From contig DASUUH010000009.1 of NCBI GenBank assembly GCA_036374175.1, positions 1 to 15,422 of the forward strand: DNA of 15,422 nucleotides. The letters are read 5' to 3'. The position numbers were made by a program, and so were the translations under genes. Below are positions 1 to 6,849 of the stretch, one piece after another; the first letter of the stretch is position 1, and the number at the start of each line of letters is the position of its first letter. The notes under the pieces are model-generated. The model worked only from the letters and a program-made list of their open reading frames with translations. It was not told the DNA's origin and ran no database searches. Origin of the DNA: JASLBX01 sp036374175 (lineage in GTDB: Bacteria > Actinomycetota > Actinomycetes > Jiangellales > Jiangellaceae).

Positions 1-389
1 GTCGTACCAGTGAACGCGATCTCAACGCCATCAGCGAACGTGGACTTGCCGGAGCCGTTTCGGCCGAGAATCAGCGTCAACCCAGGACCAGGCTGCAGTT
101 GCAGCGCTGCTTCCGGACCGATGCCCCTGAATCCCCGGACAGTTACCTTGCCGAGAAACGCCTTCTGCTGTTCCCGCTCGGCCTCAGCTACGGCCTGGAC
201 GCGCATGCGCGCGTCCACTACCCCTTCCATGACCTGGGCGAGTGGCTCGTCACCCTCAAATGCCGCCAGCACAAGCAACTGCTGCCCGTCAGTCAGACTC
301 GAGCGCTCAAGCCTGGCTATCAGCACGTCAAGCAGTGTGTTGGCCGAAGCCCCCTCAGGCCCTGTCACGTCGTTGCCAACCACGCTCAT
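1..389 (-). CDS. AAA/SMC-like ATPase, N-terminal part (cut by window edge)
   Basis: The reading frame stays open from an ATG at 389 to the window edge and gives 129 residues. Residues 1-80 form an acidic, helical-looking extension. It is followed by a beta-strand segment (KVTVRGFRGIGPEAALQL, about 81-98) and a P-loop, GRNGSGKST, at 109-117. This order is that of the RecF/SMC-like ATPase head, in which the nucleotide-binding lobe follows an FRGI strand. Large actinobacterial AAA-family ATPases with this layout are known, usually with a coiled coil and a C-terminal Walker B lobe, which here would lie outside the window. An AGGGGG Shine-Dalgarno six bases upstream supports the start. A TATAGAT hexamer on the minus strand (486-492) is a possible -10 box. 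The role is likely DNA repair or defence, but the effector part is not visible. Confidence 0.8.
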   Translation of the reverse strand, partial: MSVVGNDVTGPEGASANTLLDVLIARLERSSLTDGQQLLVLAAFEGDEPLAQVMEGVVDARMRVQAVAEAEREQQKAFLGKVTVRGFRGIGPEAALQLQPGPGLTLILGRNGSGKSTFADGVEIAFTGT

Positions 390-547
390 CGTCGCCCCCT
401 GCGGCTGATTGGCTGATCTTGATGACAGGAGTTCTACCGCTCACCCCGGACTTATGCCAGTGGTAGTGGGAAGTTGAACCTCAAGATCTATAGTCGCTGC
501 CACCGAGTTAACTGCTGACCGAGCCGACCGGTATACGGGAAGTGAGC

Positions 548-573
548 GGGCGAGGGCCTCTGGCCCTTAGCCC
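548..573 (-). terminator. possible terminator hairpin downstream of the DUF2075 gene
   Basis: AGGGCC (553-558) and GGCCCT (562-567) form a perfect 6-bp stem around a TCT loop. GGGC (548-551) and GCCC (570-573) extend it across a small bulge. It lies about 50 bases beyond the stop of the minus-strand helicase gene. There is no T-tract, so it may be a U-less terminator or only an mRNA-stabilising stem. The rest of the 390-619 gap shows only the possible -10 box of the ATPase gene and a weak stem (434-441 with 459-466). Confidence 0.35.
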
Positions 574-619
574 ACTCCTCCTTTGGTGGCCCGTGACGGG
601 TCTCTCTCTGGACAAGTGA

Positions 620-2500
620 TCAGCCTTGCCCTGCCTCGACCAGTTCGCCGAGCAACCTGCGCGTCTCGGGATCCGTTGCGTAGAGAACGGTGCCGCGCAT
701 GCCGCGCGTCAATAGGACCTTGTAGACCTGCCGCACCAGGACGTCGAACTCGTGGTCGCTCACCGCGTTGCGGTTACGGAACGCGGGATCACGGTTGGCC
801 TCGCGGACGCTGACCATCTTGCCGTCCCGCGCCACAAGGTCCGGCCCGATGATGACGCCTGACCAGTCGTACTCGAACCCCTGCGCTGTATAGACGCAGC
901 CGACCTGTTCAAAGCCGGCCGGATCCGTCGCCCAGAACGACCGTCCGGGCGCTCCCCCAACTGCGCGTTCACTCTTGGCGTTCCACGGCCGCGCCCACAC
1001 CTGGTCGATTTGGACGTCGGGCACTAGCGTGCCGTCGTCCCGCGGGTCGCTCCACTGCCAGCAGAAGCCCGCCGCCATTCGGGCGCTGAAGCCCTCCTCG
1101 TGCTTCAGCCGGAGGATGGCCTCCATCTCCATCGGGCTGTCGGCCACCAGGACCTCGAACCTGTCGTCACCCTTCCAGCGCTGCGGGCCTCCGCCGTCCA
1201 GGCCGAGCAGTTGCAGCACCCACTCCTCGTACGCCGCGCTGCCACCGCAGCGGAACTGGCCCTCCAACGAGATCGTGTGCACGCGCAGTCCGCGCGCGGA
1301 TGCCGCCGCCTCGATCGCTTCCACCGTCCCGATCTCGCCTGGACGCACGACCTGGTGCTCATCGAGCAAGAACACAGGGACGCGCGCAACCGAGATCAGC
1401 TCGTCCACCTGAAACCGTCCGGTGCGCTTCGCCGCCGGCGTGAAACGGTTGGCCGATGTCTGCCGGATCCGGTGCGCCTCGTCGCAGATCAGAACCTCAA
1501 TGCTGTTCGGCTCGGCCGCGATGAAGCTGTTGAAGTACTTGAACAGCGCCTTCAACCGGGACGACCCCCTGCCGGCGTGGATCTTCACCGTCTCGGTGAA
1601 CGCTCGAGAGCCTGTCGCGTGCAGCGCCGTACGTCCCTGCCGGGAAAGCTCGCCGAGCAGCGAGAGTGCGATGACGCTCTTACCGCTGCCCGGGCCGCCG
1701 GTCACGATCACGACCTCCTTGCCGTCGGACTGGTTGGCCTTCTCGACGGCGTGCAGGACCAGCTCGTAGGCCAGCCTCTGCTCGGCCAGCAAGACGAACT
1801 GCTCCCGGTTCTTCAGCTCTTCAGCGGCGACCGCGAGCAGTTGCCGGCTCGGCCGGACGGCGCTGCGCAGGAACCGGTCGGCGGCGGGTGCTCCGGAGTC
1901 TGGCGCTAGGTGATGCCGGAGGTAGTCGATGAACTCGCCGCGACGCTCACCGGTGAACATCCGACCGCGCTCGTCCTGCCGGAGGGCGCGGAGATCGCTG
2001 ATGCCGTGCTCGGTGGCGTTGTGGAGGTACGCCGCACCCTTGATCGCGCCCTCGTCGCCTTCCAGGACCCCTAGGAAATCGGCCAGGTACTCGCAGTAGC
2101 CACGAACTTGAATGACCGGGTGAAGCAGCGGGCGTCGAGTCATGCCGTCCACTGCCACTAGCTGGTCGTCGCCCTCCCAGCTCTCGGCGGCGCCCCACTG
2201 TTTCAGCTCGACGGCGACGTAGGAGTCGCCACCAGTGCGCGGGTCGACGCCGGCGAGGACCGCGTCGATCCGCTTGCTCGTCAGCGGCAGCCGGTGCTCG
2301 ACGATCATCTCGACCGAACCGAGCCCGGCGTCGATCAGGTCATTCGCCAAGACCGGGAGGCTGCGATCCCACGAACGGACCTCGGACGGGCCAGCGCCTC
2401 CGCCGGACGTCGACCGGACATGCTCGGCGACGCGCGTACCGAGACTCCCCTCACGAGCGAGGGCGGCCAGACCTACCGCGGAGTGGCGGAACGTCGACAA
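620..2500 (-). CDS. Schlafen-group-3 (DUF2075) helicase with N-terminal PD-(D/E)XK-like nuclease motif
   Basis: The protein has 626 residues. The N-terminal part (about 60-165) carries a nuclease-like pattern: RIDAVLAG with D79, then YVAVELKQW with E98 and K100, the spacing of a PD-(D/E)XK core. The C-terminal part is a P-loop helicase with Walker A GGPGSGKS (268-275), Walker B DEAH (340-343), a motif III-like VPVFLLDEHQ, EGQFRCGGSAAYEEW (413-427), YTAQGFEYDWSGVIIG (537-552) and YKVLLTRGMRGTVLY (593-607). These last three blocks are hallmarks of the DUF2075/Schlafen group 3 family. The start is a TTG, supported by GGGGGA eight bases upstream and by family-like N-terminal sequence (FRHSAVGLAALAREGSLG); no ATG or GTG fits better. 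It is divergent from the MazG-like gene. I infer action on DNA or RNA in defence or repair; the substrate is unknown. Confidence 0.88.
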   Translation of the reverse strand: MSTFRHSAVGLAALAREGSLGTRVAEHVRSTSGGGAGPSEVRSWDRSLPVLANDLIDAGLGSVEMIVEHRLPLTSKRIDAVLAGVDPRTGGDSYVAVELKQWGAAESWEGDDQLVAVDGMTRRPLLHPVIQVRGYCEYLADFLGVLEGDEGAIKGAAYLHNATEHGISDLRALRQDERGRMFTGERRGEFIDYLRHHLAPDSGAPAADRFLRSAVRPSRQLLAVAAEELKNREQFVLLAEQRLAYELVLHAVEKANQSDGKEVVIVTGGPGSGKSVIALSLLGELSRQGRTALHATGSRAFTETVKIHAGRGSSRLKALFKYFNSFIAAEPNSIEVLICDEAHRIRQTSANRFTPAAKRTGRFQVDELISVARVPVFLLDEHQVVRPGEIGTVEAIEAAASARGLRVHTISLEGQFRCGGSAAYEEWVLQLLGLDGGGPQRWKGDDRFEVLVADSPMEMEAILRLKHEEGFSARMAAGFCWQWSDPRDDGTLVPDVQIDQVWARPWNAKSERAVGGAPGRSFWATDPAGFEQVGCVYTAQGFEYDWSGVIIGPDLVARDGKMVSVREANRDPAFRNRNAVSDHEFDVLVRQVYKVLLTRGMRGTVLYATDPETRRLLGELVEAGQG

Positions 2501-2518
2501 CGGTGGTGTCCCCCAGCA

Positions 2519-2536
2519 GCACGAGATGACTCGTGC
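2519..2536. promoter_or_regulatory. palindrome in the DUF2075 leader (operator or hairpin)
   Basis: GCACGAG (2519-2525), ATGA and CTCGTGC (2530-2536) make a perfect 7-bp inverted repeat. It sits just upstream of the GGGGGA ribosome site of the minus-strand helicase gene, in the 157-bp divergent region shared with the MazG-like gene. It could be a repressor site or a 5' UTR stem. No T-tract follows. Confidence 0.4.
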
Positions 2537-2657
2537 GGGTTGGGGGCATATCCACCAGCCGATGGAAGCCCGTCGGGCCGCAACTTCTGAGCCGACACTT
2601 TAACCGATCACCCGGACGATTCCCCGCCGGGACGCGCAATCTGCGACGCTGGCCGCC

Positions 2658-3017
2658 ATGTCCGACCTCGACGCACTTGCCCACCGGCTCGAACAGTTTG
2701 CCGATGCCCGCGACTGGGCTCAGTTCCACACGCCTAAGAACTTGGCCATGGCGCTGGCCGGCGAGGTCGGCGAGCTCGTGGCCGAGTTCCAATGGCTCAC
2801 ACCCGAGCAGGCCGCCACCGTCATGACGGAGGACGCCGAGGCTGCCGCGCGAATCCGGGCCGAGCTCGGCGACGTGACCAACTACCTCGTCCGGCTCGCT
2901 GACGTCCTGGGCGTCGACGTGATCCAAGCTGCTCACGCCAAGATCGACGCCAACGAGAAGCGCTACCCGGCCGACACGTATCGCGGTTCAGCGCGCAAAT
3001 CGCCTGCCAACCCCTAG
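2658..3017 (+). CDS. MazG-like nucleotide pyrophosphohydrolase
   Basis: The product has 119 residues, the usual size of the small RS21-C6/dCTPase-like MazG proteins, which hydrolyse (d)NTPs to monophosphates and pyrophosphate with Mg2+. The metal-binding motif is intact: E36 and E39 in GEVGELVAEFQW, and E69 and D72 in ELGDVTNYLVRLAD. The FHTPKNLAMALAGE segment before it is also typical. The start ATG at 2658 has no clear Shine-Dalgarno (GACGCTGGCCGCC precedes it), so a leaderless or very short leader transcript is possible. It is divergent from the helicase-nuclease gene and lies 75 bp upstream of the Fic gene on the same strand. Its place beside a Schlafen-type helicase suggests nucleotide-pool control in defence or stress, an inference from context. 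Confidence 0.9.
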   Translation: MSDLDALAHRLEQFADARDWAQFHTPKNLAMALAGEVGELVAEFQWLTPEQAATVMTEDAEAAARIRAELGDVTNYLVRLADVLGVDVIQAAHAKIDANEKRYPADTYRGSARKSPANP

Positions 3018-3052
3018 CGCCGCACGACTGGAAGCTGACTGAGCCCGGCGCA

Positions 3053-3104
3053 TAGCATCCGATTCGTAGTTATCGGATGCTAACATGGGCGCATGGCATC
3101 CGAT
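3053..3104 (+). promoter_or_regulatory. three-half-site candidate operator at the Fic gene start
   Basis: TAGCATCCGAT (3053-3063) and ATCGGATGCTA (3072-3082) form a perfect 11-bp inverted repeat with an 8-base spacer. A third half-site, GCATCCGAT, lies at 3096-3104 and overlaps the Fic start codon region (ATG at 3093). Such an array suits a DNA-binding repressor. The Fic protein itself ends in a winged-helix-like domain, so self-regulation is plausible. No good Shine-Dalgarno lies between the repeat and the ATG. Confidence 0.6.
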
Positions 3105-4292
3105 GCTGCGTGGCCGGCCATCGGCTCGGAGGAACTTCTGTGGCGACCGTCAATATCGCCCGACCTGCTGTCACGGTCGATGCGAGAGCGCCACTTCGGG
3201 CCCTACCGCGCGGCTACAGTGCCTACGATCGCCGGTCTCGACATCCAGCTGCCAACCACGGTACTCGCCCAAGCGGACGAGGCGACTGCTGAGATCGCCC
3301 GATTCGACGCCGAACTCGGTCACGAGATCACGCACTTTGGCGCGCTGTTGCTGCGCTCTGAGTCCGCGTCCTCTTCGCAGATCGAGAACCTCACTGCCGG
3401 CGCGCGGGCCATCGCGCTGGCCGAGCTGGGAGAGGGAAGGACCGCCAATTCGGTTCAGATCGTGGCCAACGTCAGGGCCATGAACGCCGCGATCGCGCTC
3501 GCAGACCGGCTTGACGTCGAGGCCATTTTGGCCATGCAGGCGGCGCTCATGGCTCACGACGAGGAAGTCGCCGGCAAGTGGCGCACCGAGCAAGTCTGGA
3601 TCGGTGGCACCTCCTATGGGCCACACCAGGCCACCTTCGTCCCACCCCACCACCGGTACGTCGCATCAGCGATGCGCGACCTGGTGGCCTTTGCCGGCCG
3701 CGACGACGTGCCCGTCCTCGCGCATGCAGCGCTTACTCACGCACAGTTCGAGACCATTCACCCGTTCGTCGACGGGAATGGCCGCACTGGTAGAGCGCTC
3801 ATCCACGCGATGCTCCATGCCAAAGGGCTGACCCGCCATGTGACCGTGCCGGTCTCAGCAGGTCTGCTGGCGGACACTGACGCCTACTTCGATGCCCTCA
3901 CGCAGTACCGTGCCGGCGACCCTACAGCGATCGTCGCTCAACTGTCCGAGGCGTCGCTCATGGCTGTGGCCAACGGCCGGCAGCTCGTCGCCGATCTTCG
4001 AGCTATCCGACTCCGGTGGCAGGACGCGGTCTCAGTCCGCCGCGACGCTGTCGCATGGCAGCTTGTGGACCTGCTGCTGCGCCAACCCGTTATCGATGCC
4101 GCGATCGTGCAGGCGGAACTCAAGGCGACCTCGGCGAATGCACACCGGGCCATCCGGCAGCTCCAGGACGCGGGCGTCATCACCGAGTTCAGTGGGCGCA
4201 AGCGCCGTCGGCTGTGGCAAGCCCGGGAAGTGCTATCGGCACTGGACGATTTCGCCGCGCGAGCGGCCCGTCGACGGACTGTCCGCCCCTAG
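3093..4292 (+). CDS. Fic-family protein (AMPylase type) with inhibitory helix and C-terminal winged helix
   Basis: The protein has 399 residues. Fic enzymes transfer a nucleotide monophosphate, usually AMP, from NTP to a target hydroxyl. The core motif HPFVDGNGRTGR (223-234) is complete, including the catalytic H223. An N-terminal inhibitory motif of the [S/T]xxxE[G/N] type is present as SSQIEN (94-99, with E98), so this is a self-inhibited Fic protein that should not need a separate antitoxin. The region about 160-190 (GKWRTEQVWIGG ... FVPPHH) is the usual target-docking flap. Residues about 315-375 (QPVIDAAIVQAELKATSANA, then AHRAIRQLQDAGVITEFSG) look like a winged helix-turn-helix. The gene lies behind the MazG-like gene and carries three operator-like half-sites at its start. 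The target protein is unknown. Confidence 0.93.
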   Translation: MASDAAWPAIGSEELLWRPSISPDLLSRSMRERHFGPYRAATVPTIAGLDIQLPTTVLAQADEATAEIARFDAELGHEITHFGALLLRSESASSSQIENLTAGARAIALAELGEGRTANSVQIVANVRAMNAAIALADRLDVEAILAMQAALMAHDEEVAGKWRTEQVWIGGTSYGPHQATFVPPHHRYVASAMRDLVAFAGRDDVPVLAHAALTHAQFETIHPFVDGNGRTGRALIHAMLHAKGLTRHVTVPVSAGLLADTDAYFDALTQYRAGDPTAIVAQLSEASLMAVANGRQLVADLRAIRLRWQDAVSVRRDAVAWQLVDLLLRQPVIDAAIVQAELKATSANAHRAIRQLQDAGVITEFSGRKRRRLWQAREVLSALDDFAARAARRRTVRP

Positions 4293-4366
4293 TCAGATGG
4301 CCGGATTGCTATCAATTGCTGGCCGACCCTCTCGACCGGCGCGAATGTCGATCAACCCCACACAAC

Positions 4367-4519
4367 ATGACGACGCGGCAGGTGCTTGGCCAGCCGGGCG
4401 ACGAACACGGCGGAACGAACGAGCACGAAGAGCCGACGACCTGGTCGTCACCCGCCCCGGCCTGTGTTTTCGGCAGCAGCAACTACCCGCCTATGTGGCC
4501 AGGCACCAGGAGCGCGTGA
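4367..4519 (+). CDS. possible small protein of 50 residues, unrecognised
   Basis: An ATG-initiated frame of 50 codons begins MTTRQVLGQPGDEHGG and ends SSNYPPMWPGTRSA. By hand count 41 of 50 codons end in G or C, which is coding-like. The sequence is rich in Gly, Pro, Thr and Glu, has one Cys, and shows no membrane segment or known motif. There is no Shine-Dalgarno and I do not recognise a family. The rest of the 4293-4558 gap holds no other candidate gene. A 9-bp inverted repeat, CCTGTGTTT (4461-4469) with AAACACAGG (4526-4534), spans its end. It may be a spurious frame. Confidence 0.25.
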   Translation: MTTRQVLGQPGDEHGGTNEHEEPTTWSSPAPACVFGSSNYPPMWPGTRSA

Positions 4520-4534
4520 CACACCAAACACAGG
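4461..4534. repeat. wide inverted repeat between the Fic and GNAT genes
   Basis: CCTGTGTTT (4461-4469) is exactly complementary to AAACACAGG (4526-4534), 56 bases apart. It lies between the 3' ends of two convergent genes and could fold into a long-loop stem. The role is unknown. Confidence 0.3.
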
Positions 4535-4558
4535 TCTTGACCGTTCCGCATGCCCGGG

Positions 4559-5502
4559 TCATTGCCAGGTCATGTTGATCGTGCGTTCGAAATTGACGTA
4601 TCCGGCGCGCCGGAAGGCGTTCGCCATCGGAGTGTTGCCAAGATCCGTGGCCGCCCGGATGCGAGGGACGTCCTGCGCACTGAGGATCCGGGTGCCTTCG
4701 GCGAGGATCTCGTCGATGTAGCCGTTGCCCCGGTGCTCGGGTAGTACGGCGATGTAGCCGATGACGGGGTTGTAGTCGTTGCGGGCTGGGGTGATTAACC
4801 CAACCGGTTCACCGTCCGGCAGTGTCGCGACCCGCCACCAATCTCGCGGGCTCCGGTAGTTCGCGAGTTCCTTCTCGTAGTGTTTGACCGCCGCCTCGCG
4901 GGCGGACATCCGGGTCAGCCTATCCCTGCTGTGCGCGTCGAGCGTCCCGTCCAGGACCCGGGTCATCAGGGTAAGGATTTCCTCGGTGTCGCGGACCGGC
5001 CGGAACACCAGGCGCTCCGTCGGCTCGGGATCTGCGTCCCGGGATGCCATTCGAGGCGCAGCCGTTCGACGAACAGGCGGGCGCCGGTGCGTTCCAAGGC
5101 AGCCATACGGTCCTCGACGGCGCGCCGGGTCATTGCGTCCTCGCGCCAGTCGGATGGGACGTTACGGAGGTACTCGGGTGGACGGTCCCCTGTTGGGACG
5201 ACTTCGGCCATGGCGGTCTGCAACAGCCGCACGCCGATGTCCACGCGGTGGCGATCCGCGCGGCTGTCGTCGATGTCGAAAATGTCGAGGAGGAACGGGG
5301 TGTCGTCTCCGGCCCGACCCCACCAAGCGAGCCTGGCCAGCAGGTGGTCGCCGCGGAGTGCGACCCACATCCATTCCGGCCGGCGACGGCCGACGGCGAG
5401 GTCGTCGGCCAGTTCGTCGTTGAGCACGTAGGGCAGTCGGGAGAAGAGGCTGAGTTCTTCGCGCCCGGCGATCGGGCGCATGGTCAGGTCGTTCTGTTCC
5501 AC
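4559..5502 (-). pseudogene. two-domain GNAT acetyltransferase split by a frameshift
   Basis: Two minus-strand frames together make one protein. The upstream frame, best started at the GTG at 5502, reads MRPIAGREELSLFSRLPYVL and runs to RLRLEWHPGTQIP near 5030. It then continues out of frame to a stop at 4966. The downstream frame (ATG at 5050, stop at 4559) resumes with PEPTERLVFRPV and holds the acetyl-CoA site, VIGYIAVLPEHRGNGYIDEI, then ATDLGNTPMANAFRRAGY. The join lies at the GGG run 5027-5029; one added base there restores LEWHPGTQIPEPTERLVF. GNAT proteins acetylate amines using acetyl-CoA; the substrate here is unknown. Coding quality is good on both sides, so the break is recent, a sequencing error, or two separately translated halves. 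The GTG has only a distant GGAG upstream. Confidence 0.75.
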
Positions 5503-5545
5503 GGTCAAGGCACGCTCCAAGTGAAGGCGCCTGTCCGCTCCGGAG

Positions 5546-5599
5546 TCAGTTGTGGTCCGCGGCCCGGGAGGGAACAAGCGCGGTGATCATGGCGGTCAT
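5546..5599 (-). CDS. 17-residue leader-like small ORF upstream of the GNAT gene
   Basis: ATG at 5599 is preceded seven bases away by AAAGGAGGGA (5607-5616), the best Shine-Dalgarno in the window. It opens a frame of 17 codons, MTAMITALVPSRAADHN, ending in TGA at 5546. The GNAT frame starts 44 bases later in another frame. A strong ribosome site on so short an ORF suggests a leader peptide or coupling uORF for the downstream gene. The peptide has no run of one amino acid that would mark a classic attenuator. Confidence 0.5.
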   Translation of the reverse strand: MTAMITALVPSRAADHN

Positions 5600-5635
5600 G
5601 GGCTTATCCCTCCTTTCGGTGTCATGACCCTCGGT

Positions 5636-5647
5636 CCTGTCGACAGG
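5636..5647. promoter_or_regulatory. 12-bp palindrome in the GNAT leader
   Basis: CCTGTCGACAGG is a perfect palindrome with a central CG. It lies between the candidate GNAT promoter and the leader ORF ribosome site. The central CG resembles LacI-family operators, but the half-sites differ from the one in front of lacI, so a shared regulator is not shown. Confidence 0.3.
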
Positions 5648-5660
5648 GGTCCGGGCACAA

Positions 5661-5689
5661 GATCTATCCGATCACCGTCTCCCGCGCAA
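5661..5689 (-). promoter_or_regulatory. candidate promoter of the leader ORF and GNAT gene
   Basis: On the minus strand TTGCGC (5684-5689) is followed after 17 bases by TAGATC (5661-5666). The spacing is right for a primary sigma factor, though both boxes are imperfect. The predicted start leaves a leader of about 55 bases before the small ORF. Confidence 0.35.
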
Positions 5690-5762
5690 ACCATTTCTTG
5701 CGATCACCCGTCCGGGGAACTGGTCCAAGCGGCCTGCTTCTCCCTGAGCTCACAAGCACCCC

Positions 5763-5808
5763 TTGACCATTCTCGGTCGTCCTGGTATCCATTCCAGGTA
5801 TCGATACC
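5763..5808 (+). promoter_or_regulatory. promoter and LacI-type operator of the lacI-kinase-ABC operon
   Basis: TTGACC (5763-5768), a 17-base gap and TATCCA (5786-5791) fit a primary promoter. Just downstream, GGTATCGATACC (5797-5808) is a perfect 12-bp palindrome with the central CG typical of LacI-family operators. A further GGTATC half-site at 5784-5789 overlaps the -10 box. Binding here would block the start of the operon, so the first gene (LacI-type) probably represses itself and everything behind it. Confidence 0.6.
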
Positions 5809-5853
5809 AAGCCTGCAAAACCGACCATCAGTGACGTCGCCCGGTATGCCCGC

Positions 5854-6849
5854 GTGTCGACGTCGAGCGTGTCGCGTTACCTGAAGGGCGAGCGGGTAGG
5901 CGCTGCCAAGCAGATCGAGGAAGCGATCGAGCAGCTTCGGTACCGGCCCTCGGCGGTAGCCCGCTCGCTGAAGTCCGGACGCACGCACACCTTGGGCCTT
6001 GTGGTGCCCGACGTCACGAACCCGTTCTTCGCAGGAGTCGCCAAGGGCGTCGAGGCGGTCGCCGGGCAGGCGGGGTACACCGTGTTGCTGTCGAACACCG
6101 ACGAGACACCGGAACGCGAACGCCGCGTGCTGTCGACCTTTACCGATCGAATCGACGGCCTGCTGCTCGCCCCGGCGCGCGAGGACATTGCGGCGGACCC
6201 GATTCGCTCGCTCGATGTCCCCGTGGTGTTCATCGACCGAGCCGTGCCCGAGATGGCCGACGTGGACGTCATCTTGGTGGACAACGTTGGCGGCGCCGCC
6301 GCGGCCGCCCGTCACCTGATTGAGCTCGGCCACCGCCGGATCGGGTTCATCTCTGGCCCCCTCGACACCACGCCCGGCCACGAACGTCACGAGGGATTCA
6401 CGGACGAATGTGCCCGCCACCGAGATGTCGTGCCGATGATCGAGCTAGGCGACTTCAAAGAGGAGAGCGGCTACCAAGCCACGTTGCGGCTGCTTGGGCG
6501 GTCCGACCCACCGACGGCCATATTCGCGGCCAACAACCTCATGACCGTAGGGATGCTGCGTGGGGTGCGCGACCTGGGAATCCCCGTGCCCGACGGCGTC
6601 TCCCTCGTCGGTTTCGACGACCACACCCTGGCCGACCTGATCGATCCACCCCTCACGGTGGTGGACCGGCCGACCGACGTTCAGGGTGCGGTGGCGACCC
6701 GTCTGCTGCTGGCCCGGCTCGGTGGCACGGCCGACGAGCCCGCGCGGCAGATCCGGCTTGAGACGCAACTCGTGGTACGAAGCTCGACGGCACATCCGGT
6801 CGGGAGCTCCTTCGCGCCCCGAACCGGGAACGAGACGGCGCTGCCGTGA
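5854..6849 (+). CDS. LacI-family transcriptional repressor
   Basis: From the first ordinary start, a GTG at 5854, the frame encodes 331 residues. They begin inside the helix-turn-helix (STSSVSRYLKGE) and continue through the hinge (RYRPSAVARSLKSGRTHTLG) into the periplasmic-binding-like sensor domain (LVVPDVTNPFFAGVAKGVEA, then LIELGHRRIGFISGP and PDGVSLVGFDDH). The same frame is open upstream from 5767 and encodes the missing first helix, KPTISDVARYARV, at about 5818-5853. It contains no ATG, GTG or TTG there, only ATT (5791), ATC (5800) and CTG (5782). A functional protein should start upstream at a rare codon, or the start has been lost. A perfect palindrome overlaps the leader. The gene overlaps the kinase gene by four bases, so it should sense the transported or phosphorylated ligand. 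Confidence 0.9.
   Translation: MSTSSVSRYLKGERVGAAKQIEEAIEQLRYRPSAVARSLKSGRTHTLGLVVPDVTNPFFAGVAKGVEAVAGQAGYTVLLSNTDETPERERRVLSTFTDRIDGLLLAPAREDIAADPIRSLDVPVVFIDRAVPEMADVDVILVDNVGGAAAAARHLIELGHRRIGFISGPLDTTPGHERHEGFTDECARHRDVVPMIELGDFKEESGYQATLRLLGRSDPPTAIFAANNLMTVGMLRGVRDLGIPVPDGVSLVGFDDHTLADLIDPPLTVVDRPTDVQGAVATRLLLARLGGTADEPARQIRLETQLVVRSSTAHPVGSSFAPRTGNETALP

Noticed and set aside
1100..1909. 269-residue plus-strand frame opposite the helicase gene
   Set aside because: It is the antisense of the Walker-motif-bearing minus gene, with an Arg/Ala/Leu-rich composition and no family motif.
3017..3051. GCGCCG/CGGCGC stem after the MazG-like gene
   Set aside because: Six-bp arms with a 23-base loop and no T-tract; too weak to call a terminator.
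4535..4551. CTTGACCGTTC shared with 12430-12440
   Set aside because: Only 11 bases are shared and the surroundings differ, so chance is likely; not treated as a repeat family.
5704..6420. 238-residue minus-strand frame opposite lacI
   Set aside because: Antisense shadow of a clear LacI sensor domain in high-GC DNA; no motifs of its own.
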